NCBI GenBank assembly: GCA_020639155.1 | Contig: JACKHF010000001.1 | Span: 248,001 to 312,000, forward strand | Direction of reading: 5' to 3' | Origin: Phycisphaeraceae bacterium | GTDB lineage: Bacteria; Planctomycetota; Phycisphaerae; Phycisphaerales; UBA1924 | DNA: 64,000 nt | Shown here: positions 9,087 through 16,078 of the stretch, piece by piece | Numbering within the stretch: position 1 is the stretch's first letter | Layout of the letters: the number at the start of each line of letters is the position of its first letter | Position numbers and translations under genes: made by a program | Notes under the pieces: model-generated | What the model was told of the DNA's origin: nothing | Database searches by the model: none | The model's input: only the letters and a program-made list of their open reading frames with translations

Positions 9087-9944
9087 ATGCCAGAGACTGT
9101 CATCGGCGCAATGGACCATCTCGTTCTCTCCATCGATCGTGTGCGTTCGCCCGCATGCGTCGGGCTCGACCCCGTCCTTGATCGTCTCCCCAATGAACTC
9201 AAGCAACTCTCACCCGTCGACGCAATCGAACAGTTCTGTATCGGTGTGATCGATGCTGCCATGCAGCACGTTGGCGTTGTCAAACCGCAGAGCGCGTGCT
9301 TCGAACGCTACGGCTCATTGGGCATGCGGGCACTCGAACGTGTGTGCGATCATGCAAACAAGCACAACCTGCACATCATCCTCGATGCAAAGCGTGGCGA
9401 CATTGGTATCTCCGCAGCGCATTACGCTGCGTGGGCGCAAGAGATCGGCGCACACTCCATCACCGTCAACGGGTATCTTGGTATGGAGACGATCGAGCCG
9501 TACCTTGATGCAGGACTCGGCGTGTTCGTGCTGGTGCGTACGAGCAACCCCGGGAGTGATGCGGTGCAGTGCAGTACACTCAACGATAATCGCACGGTCG
9601 CGCAAATGATGGCTGATCAGGTAAGCACGCTCGGCGCATCGCACATGGGTACATCGGGCATCAGCGATGTCGGCGCAGTCGTCGGCGCAACAAAGTCGAG
9701 CGAGGGCGCAGACCTACGCAAACACATGCCCGACACCATGTTCCTCGTGCCCGGATACGGCGCACAGGGAGGCACCATCGACGATATCCGCGCATTGGTC
9801 AGGCTCTCCGGCAATCCCGGCGTGATTGTCAACGCCAGCAGAAGTGTGCTGTATCCGAAAGAACCGGAATCCGAGTCGTGGCAGGATGGCGTTGCTACCC
9901 GTGCACAACACTTCGCAGAAGAGCTTCGTTCGCTCTATCGATAA
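9087..9944 (+). CDS. pyrF: orotidine 5'-phosphate decarboxylase
   Basis: Converts OMP to UMP, the last step of de novo pyrimidine synthesis. The 285 residues match the longer, type 2 bacterial form. The catalytic signature is LDAKRGDIGISAAHYA, with the Asp-Lys-x-x-Asp charge network. ACVGLDPVLDRLP and VVKPQSACFERYG form the N-terminal substrate-binding strands, and LVPGYGAQGG is a phosphate-binding loop. It is a single forward gene, with its promoter region facing the DUF971-recG operon. Its stop lies 3 bases from the end of the convergent glycosyltransferase gene. MDHLVLS at 9111 is an alternative start. Confidence 0.95.
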   Translation: MPETVIGAMDHLVLSIDRVRSPACVGLDPVLDRLPNELKQLSPVDAIEQFCIGVIDAAMQHVGVVKPQSACFERYGSLGMRALERVCDHANKHNLHIILDAKRGDIGISAAHYAAWAQEIGAHSITVNGYLGMETIEPYLDAGLGVFVLVRTSNPGSDAVQCSTLNDNRTVAQMMADQVSTLGASHMGTSGISDVGAVVGATKSSEGADLRKHMPDTMFLVPGYGAQGGTIDDIRALVRLSGNPGVIVNASRSVLYPKEPESESWQDGVATRAQHFAEELRSLYR

Positions 9945-9947
9945 ATA

Positions 9948-11054
9948 TCACACCCGCATCGGTGAAGCTGCATGCACGAGTTCGAGCACGGATCGTGCAA
10001 ACCGTTCGTCGCGCGTTGGATCGTGTATCACACCAGCATCGATCAACGGCTGACATAACGCCATGTCGTCGAGCAGTTTCAGTAGTGGCCGTGCCATCGC
10101 AGATGGATCGTTGGCGAGCGCCACAGCCTGCTTTTTATGCACGTCGGGCAGCATAGTTTCGGACACAACACCAGAGCCGATCACAATGGGTACGCCCATT
10201 GCAAGTGCTATGGACACCTCATGCGCAACGGGCACAGTACCAGCGGTACGAAACGACACAGCAATATCAGCACAAAGAAGTTGATCGATAACTGTGCGTT
10301 CCGGTTCATTGATTATGATGCACGCCGCGTTGGTTGCGCGTTCAAACTGGCGAAACCTGGCAACCGGCTCAGAAGCGCATCGCGCAGCACCAATAACATC
10401 GACACCGCACGCAGCAAGCCTGCCCAGCAGCATCGCGAACTGGAATGGAGGCTCAGTGTGCGCGTGCGAACCGAGCAACGCGAGCACACAGGCATTGTCA
10501 GGCACCTCATTGTCCTGACGCCATTGCGATCTGAATGTGTCGCGATGCTGAGGCGACGGGATCAGATACGAACACGATGGTAATGCATCCGGCACATCAA
10601 CAAACGGTGGATCGAGATACACCATTGGTGAGCCAGAAGTAAGACCGGGATCATCGAGCACAATACCAATCACGCGTACGTCGGGCAGTTCACTCGCGAG
10701 TGCGTACAACGACGTTGAACTCCAGCAGCAGACAATACACGAATCTGACGAGTCGAATCTGTCACGCAGGTACCTGCGGAGTGAGCGTGCTGCTGCAGAA
10801 CGGTTGATCCTATTGGATGTATTGATACCACATCGTGCGAGCAGTTGCTCCTCGCGCGCAGAACCAACAACAACATACTCATGCTGCAATCCGGCATCGA
10901 CCTGCTGCATCTCTCGAACAGCTGACACGCAGCACATCGCCGCAGCATCGGTGCATGGAACACCCGGCACTCGACGCTGACGCAGCATAGCCCGGTCCTG
11001 CAATGAAACAGGATCGAGCACATGCACAATCGTCAGTGGGTCCCGGCCTGTCAT
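9948..11054 (-). CDS. GT-B type glycosyltransferase-like protein
   Basis: A 368-residue protein with the two-domain layout of GT-B glycosyltransferases. The C-terminal half has the pattern CVLALLGSHAHTEPP, then LLCADIAVSFRTAGTVPVAHEVSIALAMGVPIVIGS, which resembles the donor-binding region of GT4 enzymes, but the EX7E motif is absent. The N-terminal domain starts DPLTIVHVLDP and is rich in cysteine. Donor and acceptor are unknown. Its ATG overlaps the stop of the upstream lipoprotein gene as ATGA, which puts it in a run with two lipoproteins and suggests a role in envelope glycoconjugates. Confidence 0.65.
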   Translation of the reverse strand: MTGRDPLTIVHVLDPVSLQDRAMLRQRRVPGVPCTDAAAMCCVSAVREMQQVDAGLQHEYVVVGSAREEQLLARCGINTSNRINRSAAARSLRRYLRDRFDSSDSCIVCCWSSTSLYALASELPDVRVIGIVLDDPGLTSGSPMVYLDPPFVDVPDALPSCSYLIPSPQHRDTFRSQWRQDNEVPDNACVLALLGSHAHTEPPFQFAMLLGRLAACGVDVIGAARCASEPVARFRQFERATNAACIIINEPERTVIDQLLCADIAVSFRTAGTVPVAHEVSIALAMGVPIVIGSGVVSETMLPDVHKKQAVALANDPSAMARPLLKLLDDMALCQPLIDAGVIHDPTRDERFARSVLELVHAASPMRV

Positions 11055-11713
11055 TCGCTCGACTTACCCGAACGAGCTGCGCGAGAACGCTCCTTCTCGT
11101 AGAACAGCTCAGCAATTGCACGACCTGTCAGCACAGCCAGTTCGCGTTCAGCCTGATTCATTGCGGAGCGTGTCGTCGGGATGTCGCCGGTGTTTGGAGG
11201 CGGCGCAACAACCAGCGGATACCCCTTCATGTCATCAGATGGGTATAGCACTGCGTCTTCCGTCACATCAATGACGCGCATCCGCACAGATGAACTTGGC
11301 TGGAACGTCTGCCCGTCAGGCGATAATGAGAATGACTCCACGCCAACCCAGACTACAACATCTGCGCCAAGTGCCTGCCCAAGTTCTGCAATGGTCTTGC
11401 GCGAAGACGGATCTTCTGCAGCCACTGCATCCAGTGCGGATCGAGCGCTGATCATGTTCTCTACAAGCCCTTGATCCAGCATGTCGGCAACCGCGCGTTC
11501 TGCTATCTCGTATCGCAGCGTGCGACGTGGAATCGAGCCACGTGGATCCTCGATGACCAGCACAGTCGTGCGTTTCTTGTCAAGCTCGTAGACGCGAGGG
11601 TTCTTCGGACCGCCATGAATAAGCAGGTAACCAGCGCCAACCCAGTTGCAACCCGCACAACACAGGAGACAGATCGCCGCAATGAAACCACCAAGGAACC
11701 GAGTGTAATGCAT
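11051..11713 (-). CDS. lipoprotein, LpoB/GNA1162-like, copy B
   Basis: A 220-residue predicted lipoprotein. A short hydrophobic N-terminus ends in CAGC with Cys22 as the lipidation residue. The body has the features of small envelope lipoproteins related to the TolB N-terminal/CsgG-like fold: TTVLVIEDPRG, RTLRYEIAERAVADMLDQ, IAELGQALGADVVVWVGVE and a C-terminal helix TGRAIAELFYE. The upstream neighbour at 11759-12460 and the lipoprotein at 60308-61117 share the order lipobox, short strand, helix, 'GADVV/VDRLIV/VDAVLV' strand. The start ATG at 11713 is placed immediately before the hydrophobic stretch. It is coupled to the glycosyltransferase by an ATGA overlap. Confidence 0.72.
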   Translation of the reverse strand: MHYTRFLGGFIAAICLLCCAGCNWVGAGYLLIHGGPKNPRVYELDKKRTTVLVIEDPRGSIPRRTLRYEIAERAVADMLDQGLVENMISARSALDAVAAEDPSSRKTIAELGQALGADVVVWVGVESFSLSPDGQTFQPSSSVRMRVIDVTEDAVLYPSDDMKGYPLVVAPPPNTGDIPTTRSAMNQAERELAVLTGRAIAELFYEKERSRAARSGKSSE

Positions 11714-11758
11714 GAACCACTCCAATACGAACGCGCCTCGTAAATGCTTCTGAAAAAC

Positions 11759-12460
11759 TCAGTTTGCTGACGAGATGCGGCCCTCTGTCATGTGATCGTA
11801 GAACAACTCAGCCGATTGTTTGGCAAACTTTGACACAAGCACGGATGCGATCTGGTTTGCCTGGTATGAGTTCTCGTCGTATCCGGTCTTGTCGGGGAAC
11901 CGCACCGTGACCGGATGCTCGAATGCCACATCATCCATGCCGAGCGAATCCTCCTCGTACACAGTGACACGGCCCGATACAACACCGTTCCATTCGATTG
12001 TGTTGCCCGGATCTGTCAGCCGGTACTCTTCCAGTGAGATCACGATCAATCGATCAACGCCAAGATCAGCAGCAACCTCGCCTCGCGGTCTGAGATACCA
12101 GCGTGGATTGTCGTACTGATAGCTCAGCACATCGACGGGAGGTACCCACCCCGGCACTGGATCTGGCTGTTTCGCGTAGAAGTCACGCAGGTTCTCAGCT
12201 GTGCGAGCAGCAATCTCCATCACCGCGCCGGGATTTGTCGCTTGAATCGAGCGATCAGCAGAGACCATCACCGCAAACCCCTGCGCATTATCGAGTCCTC
12301 GATAGGACGCATCGACATGTTTGGGTAGATCCCGCTTCGCAATCAACGCGATCGCGATAAGCTCGCACCCCGTTAGAAGCGATGTACACGCAAGGCATGC
12401 AAAAGCAGCACATACCACACCGCTGTGCTTGAGAAGACGTTGATGTATACGTTGACGCAT
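11759..12460 (-). CDS. lipoprotein, LpoB/GNA1162-like, copy A
   Basis: A 233-residue predicted lipoprotein with a clear lipobox, LLTGC, at Cys32. Segments AARTAENLRDFYAKQ, EVAADLGVDRLIVISLEEYRL, SGRVTVYEED and VSKFAKQSAELFYDHM parallel the copy B protein, especially the C-terminal AELFY element. It is expected to sit in the outer membrane or the membrane facing the periplasm. The function is unknown. It is the first of three minus-strand genes and ends 45 bases before copy B. Confidence 0.72.
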   Translation of the reverse strand: MRQRIHQRLLKHSGVVCAAFACLACTSLLTGCELIAIALIAKRDLPKHVDASYRGLDNAQGFAVMVSADRSIQATNPGAVMEIAARTAENLRDFYAKQPDPVPGWVPPVDVLSYQYDNPRWYLRPRGEVAADLGVDRLIVISLEEYRLTDPGNTIEWNGVVSGRVTVYEEDSLGMDDVAFEHPVTVRFPDKTGYDENSYQANQIASVLVSKFAKQSAELFYDHMTEGRISSAN

Positions 12461-12546
12461 AAAAGGACCTCCGGGGCATATCTATCCGGCCAGGACCGGT
12501 CAGTGGTTCGACGATCGGCACAGGAGAGTGTGCCAACGGCGACTCA

Positions 12547-13032
12547 TCACCACGTCAGAAGGGTATAGACCCAGCCGAGCCCAATCAGCACCAGCCCTAC
12601 CACAACCATCCGAAGGCGGAAAAACCACGGAAAGACCATGGGGAGATTCCATCCAAAGATAGCCGTCAGCGCCGAGGCCCAGAAGGCTGTCGCCGTAAAC
12701 ACAGCCAGCACAAAGCCTGCTGGCTGTGTCAAAAACGCTCTCACAGGATGAAGATGGGCAGCGTGCGAGAACGCTGTGGTCATCCCACAGGTTGGGCATG
12801 GTGTGTTGTAGTTTTCCATCCACGCGCAGGGCGCAAAGCCGAGTTGCGTATGCGTGCCATGCCCTGCTGGATCAGGTGATAACCATACAGCAACACCCAA
12901 CACTGCTGCGAACACAACTGCAAATATTGCTCCCAGCACTCGTCGATTGGTCCGTTCCATTGCGCGCATCGCGTCCGCCGAGCGCAGAAGCGTGCGCGGC
13001 GCAGGAACAACGCTGGAGGTGTCATGTGACAT
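12547..13032 (-). CDS. DUF2752 membrane protein
   Basis: A 161-residue integral membrane protein with a C-P-T-C-G-M-T-T-A motif near residue 80. This Cys-x-x-Cys-Gly-x-x-T/S pattern is the mark of DUF2752, a family of small membrane proteins with unknown role that is common in Bacteroidetes, Planctomycetes and Actinobacteria. Hydrophobic segments lie at about 32-52, 97-125 and 131-158. It starts 3 bases after the stop of nuoA and is probably co-transcribed with it. Confidence 0.87.
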   Translation of the reverse strand: MSHDTSSVVPAPRTLLRSADAMRAMERTNRRVLGAIFAVVFAAVLGVAVWLSPDPAGHGTHTQLGFAPCAWMENYNTPCPTCGMTTAFSHAAHLHPVRAFLTQPAGFVLAVFTATAFWASALTAIFGWNLPMVFPWFFRLRMVVVGLVLIGLGWVYTLLTW

Positions 13033-13035
13033 GAC

Positions 13036-13440
13036 TCAATCGAAACGGAACACGCCCTTCCTGTATCCATACAGGTAGGCGACAATGGTTGTAAAGAGGA
13101 AGAAAAGAATTCTGCCGAGCCAGAGATCTCGCTCCGGCGCACCGGGTTCAAGGTTCATGAACGTCGCCGCAAGGGGGTACAGAAACACAATCTCGACATC
13201 AATGACAAGAAAGACCATCGCGATGAGATAAAACCGGACGTTAAAGCGCTTGCGAGCGGTTCCGACAGTCACCATGCCGGACTCGTATGTCTGCCCCTTC
13301 GTTACACCGCCGATTCTGCGCGGTCCGATCACGAGCGATGCCACAACATTCACAACAGCAAAGCCAACCACCATCATGATCACAACCATGACAGGCAGGT
13401 AGCCGCCGATATCCGCACCGAGTGTGAGCGTTGGTGTCAT
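13036..13440 (-). CDS. nuoA: NADH-quinone oxidoreductase subunit A
   Basis: A membrane subunit of respiratory complex I, 134 residues. It has three transmembrane helices: about 12-38, a central one in LIAMVFLVIDVEIVFLYPLA at about 73-94, and a C-terminal one at about 105-126. The loop YESGMVTVGTARKRFNVRFY and the conserved acidic cluster FLVIDVEIVFLYP are diagnostic. In most genomes nuoA heads a large nuoBCD... operon, but here the next gene is a DUF2752 protein and no other nuo gene is in the window, so the remaining subunits must be encoded elsewhere. Confidence 0.95.
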   Translation of the reverse strand: MTPTLTLGADIGGYLPVMVVIMMVVGFAVVNVVASLVIGPRRIGGVTKGQTYESGMVTVGTARKRFNVRFYLIAMVFLVIDVEIVFLYPLAATFMNLEPGAPERDLWLGRILFFLFTTIVAYLYGYRKGVFRFD

Positions 13441-13771
13441 AAGCAGCGATCATAGCGCACATGACAGCACATTGCAGATCATCCACGACCGACACGCAGG
13501 AGAGACGTGCCAGTCTTCTCTGGTCTATATCTCGATCTCAACGCGCAAGTTACCACTGTTCTCTTGTGCTTATGGGCCGCCGAGGATCGGGATTGGTGGT
13601 CCCCAATGAGAAAGTCTTTATCTCACGCAGAAATCACGAGGGAATCGTTCGATAGGTTGGCGGGCATCGGGGGTGCCCAGCTCCTGAGGACAGGAGCACT
13701 TTCCACATCTTTGCGTCAGCCCGGTGGAACCGCGCTTGCCGCCGCACCTGTGTCATATCGGAGCGGGCAAC
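13441..13771. other. 331-base gene-free region with two strong hairpins
   Basis: This stretch lies between the divergent nuoA and B12-fold genes and has no convincing reading frame. Close to the right end are two adjacent stem-loops: GGGCA (13662-13666) with TGCCC (13674-13678), and GCTCCTG (13680-13686) with CAGGAGC (13691-13697) around a 4-base AGGA loop. They sit in the leader of the B12-fold gene. No B12 box or other riboswitch core was recognised. Confidence 0.5.
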
Positions 13772-14476
13772 GTGAGCATGGACGGTATAAACGCGACGTC
13801 AGAACAGTTCTTTGAGGCACTGCTGGATGGCGATCGGGCCCAGGCCCGTCGATTTCTGGCCCAGTCGCTCGCAAATGTGCGCGAGCCACAGGACCTCGTT
13901 CCTTCCCTCTTCTGGCCGGTATACCAGAGGATTGAATCACTCTTCCGGCTTGACCAGATAACCAAGCTTCAGCATCATGCCGCAACTCGGCTGCTGCGAG
14001 TCATGGTCGATCAGGCATCTGCCAACTTCCTCCGCTGTGATCCGAATGGCCAGCAGGTACTCGCCTTCTGCGGCCCCGAAGATGCGGACGAACTCGGCGC
14101 CCAGATGGCAGTCGATATGATGGAAGCTGCAGGATTTACCATCCGATTCGCTGGAAGCGGTATCGCGATTGACGAGATACTGGCCCAAGTGCAATCAACA
14201 AAGCCTGATCTGCTGGTCCTATTCGCATCCGCACCAGGCGACCTCCCTCATACACGGGAGTTAATCGACACAATCCATGAGATCGGCGCGTGCCCGAATC
14301 TGCGAATCGTGGTTGGGGGCGGTGTGTACAACCGCGCTGAGGGACTCGCTGAGGAGATCGGAGCCGATGGCATGGCCGAGGACCCGATTGAGTTGGTGGA
14401 ACTCCTGTGCATGGGTGTGCCACAAGCCGACCGAAGCGATCGGGCTCCGCGAAGAACCGTTCGAAAAGCAGCATAA
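13772..14476 (+). CDS. B12-binding-fold protein lacking the cobalamin His
   Basis: A 234-residue protein related to the cobalamin-binding modules of CarH/LitR-type and methionine-synthase-type proteins. A helical cap-like N-terminus (residues 1-95) precedes a Rossmann-like domain. The family motif (D/E)xHxxG appears as E-D-A-D-E-L-G, so an aspartate stands where the lower-ligand histidine is expected. SGIAIDEIL and the GGG near IVVGGGVYN are retained. It may have lost B12 binding or use another ligand. GGAG at 13760-13763 with 8-base spacing favours the GTG at 13772. An ATG at 13778 is the alternative. A strong terminator follows. Confidence 0.75.
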   Translation: MSMDGINATSEQFFEALLDGDRAQARRFLAQSLANVREPQDLVPSLFWPVYQRIESLFRLDQITKLQHHAATRLLRVMVDQASANFLRCDPNGQQVLAFCGPEDADELGAQMAVDMMEAAGFTIRFAGSGIAIDEILAQVQSTKPDLLVLFASAPGDLPHTRELIDTIHEIGACPNLRIVVGGGVYNRAEGLAEEIGADGMAEDPIELVELLCMGVPQADRSDRAPRRTVRKAA

Positions 14477-14490
14477 ATATTATTGGACTA

Positions 14491-14525
14491 AAAAACTCCG
14501 TCATTCCTGACGGAGTTTTTCTTTT
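14491..14525 (+). terminator. rho-independent terminator after the B12-fold gene
   Basis: Perfect inverted repeat AAAAACTCCGTCA, loop TTCC, TGACGGAGTTTTT (14491-14520) followed by a T-rich tract to 14527. Because the arms begin with A and end with T it could act in both directions. It separates the B12-fold gene from the sigma gene. Confidence 0.93.
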
Positions 14526-14582
14526 TTGAAACAACCTGCAACCCGGAACCTGCTCGCATGTATATTGGTGCAGGAGATCTGT

Positions 14583-15302
14583 GTGAAACGGGCAGAAGAA
14601 CAACTCATCATCGCCCAGGCATTGGCTGGCGACCGCAAAGCAGCGGGAGCGCTTGTCCGCGCACACCAGCGATCACTTTATGTCTATCTCTACCGGCTGA
14701 CAGGCCAGCACGAACTGGCTGAAGACATTGTACAGGATGCGTTTATACGGGCACTGACCAACCTGCACACCTTTGATCCGAAATACAGGTTCTCGACGTG
14801 GTTGTTCTCAATAGCACGAAACGTGTGGATGTCAGACCTGAGCAAGAAGACGCGGAGAAGAACGCTGTCAATATCGATGGATGCAGCTTCGTGCAACTCG
14901 GAAGCAGATCCGTATACCAATGCTGAGCGTGAGAATACTGCTTTGTGCGCACGCGAAGCGCTTGGCAAAGCCATTCTTTCACTTCCCGTTGCGCAGCGAG
15001 AGGTTGTGCTGCTCTATCACCAGCAGCAATGGTCGATCAGTCTGATCGCAAAGGCGCTGGATATTCCGGAAGGCACAGTCAAAAGCCAGCTTCATCGAGC
15101 CCGTCGACGCCTGCACAAAGCCATGCTTGCAGCGGGGTTGCAGTACTCACCGGGACTGGGGTTGACCTCGACACCACACAGCGAACTTGTGGAGTCACTC
15201 AGCATCACAAAGGCAAAGGCGCGTGTTCGAAGCGTGACTGGTGGCAGATCTACCTCCGGATCCTTCGGTTCACTGGGCATCCAGATGGGGGGCGCGTCAT
15301 GA
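14583..15302 (+). CDS. ECF-type RNA polymerase sigma factor
   Basis: A sigma factor of the extracytoplasmic function group, 239 residues. Region 2 is seen in LVRAHQRSLYVYLYRL, LAEDIVQDAFIRAL and YRFSTWLFSIARNVW. Region 4 is seen in LPVAQREVVLLYHQQQWSISLIAKAL and IPEGTVKSQLHRARRRL. A tail of about 50 residues follows. The start is a GTG at 14583, supported by AGGAGA at 14572-14577. The upstream part of the frame overlaps the terminator. Its last four bases overlap the next gene as ATGA. The partner encodes a membrane protein placed where an anti-sigma factor would be expected. Confidence 0.9.
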   Translation: MKRAEEQLIIAQALAGDRKAAGALVRAHQRSLYVYLYRLTGQHELAEDIVQDAFIRALTNLHTFDPKYRFSTWLFSIARNVWMSDLSKKTRRRTLSISMDAASCNSEADPYTNAERENTALCAREALGKAILSLPVAQREVVLLYHQQQWSISLIAKALDIPEGTVKSQLHRARRRLHKAMLAAGLQYSPGLGLTSTPHSELVESLSITKAKARVRSVTGGRSTSGSFGSLGIQMGGAS

Positions 15303-16003
15303 GACTCTCCATCAGACACAGACTACACAAACGCGCACGCTCGACGGCCCGCACTTCGGAATCCGATTGGAATCTAATTCGCGTATCATCGCGCTCAGAC
15401 TCTGTTGATCTTGTTCTGCATGATGACGGCCAAGTGCTTGCACGCAACGCACCAGACCTGACTGACACTATCCTCGACAACCTTGAAAAAACGCGTCCCT
15501 TGCTCTTTCCTCAACCCAATCGTCGGTTGATCACTGTGACGCCACGCCGAGTTGGGATAGTTGGTGGTTTGCTCGCTGCCTGTCTCGCGTTCACAGCATA
15601 CGTGCAACTCGGTGCGGTCTACGAGATTCCATCCAATAGCGAGTACACCTTTGCTTCACGTACACCAGCCGATCGCTCAGCAACATCCGAGTCAGATGTT
15701 GTGCCTACGCAGAATCTTGCACCAGCCCTCTCACGCCCGCGCCTGACTGCCGATGGCATCATGAACAGCCTGCCTCCGCTGAATCTGAACGATCCAAAGA
15801 AGGATGGGCTGGCTTCAACCATGATGACCTCGTCACGGTTTGTTGGTACCTACGCCAACCTATCTATGCCAAACCTGCTCACAGAAATCGCTCCTCTGCC
15901 TGCCGCTCAGCAAACGGAGATCGTGGACTTGTGGCTGTCGTATCACCAGCCCGCCCCTCCTCCCCCCCCTGCAGCGGGCGCTGTGATCTACGCGGAAAAC
16001 TGA
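15299..16003 (+). CDS. single-pass membrane protein coupled to the ECF sigma factor
   Basis: A 234-residue protein that starts in the ATGA overlap with the sigma gene, so the pair is translationally coupled. One membrane segment lies at about 86-106 (VGIVGGLLAACLAFTAYVQLG). The N-terminal 85 residues are basic and polar, and the C-terminal 125 face the other side and end in a proline run. The gene order and the topology (cytoplasmic N-terminus, one helix, exported domain) suggest an anti-sigma factor. No zinc-binding HxxxCxxC motif is visible, and no named family was recognised, so the role is inferred from position. Confidence 0.7.
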   Translation: MRLSIRHRLHKRARSTARTSESDWNLIRVSSRSDSVDLVLHDDGQVLARNAPDLTDTILDNLEKTRPLLFPQPNRRLITVTPRRVGIVGGLLAACLAFTAYVQLGAVYEIPSNSEYTFASRTPADRSATSESDVVPTQNLAPALSRPRLTADGIMNSLPPLNLNDPKKDGLASTMMTSSRFVGTYANLSMPNLLTEIAPLPAAQQTEIVDLWLSYHQPAPPPPPAAGAVIYAEN

Positions 16004-16078
16004 CAGTTTCGACGTGAAATACCCTCAGGAAGTTGCTCTGCTTGGCGATCTGCCCGCTCTGGTTATCATTCACCAGCC

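Noticed and set aside
13441..13771. A cobalamin riboswitch upstream of the B12-fold gene
   Set aside because: The B12 box and the conserved core were looked for and not found, and the downstream protein lacks the His ligand. Only hairpins remain.
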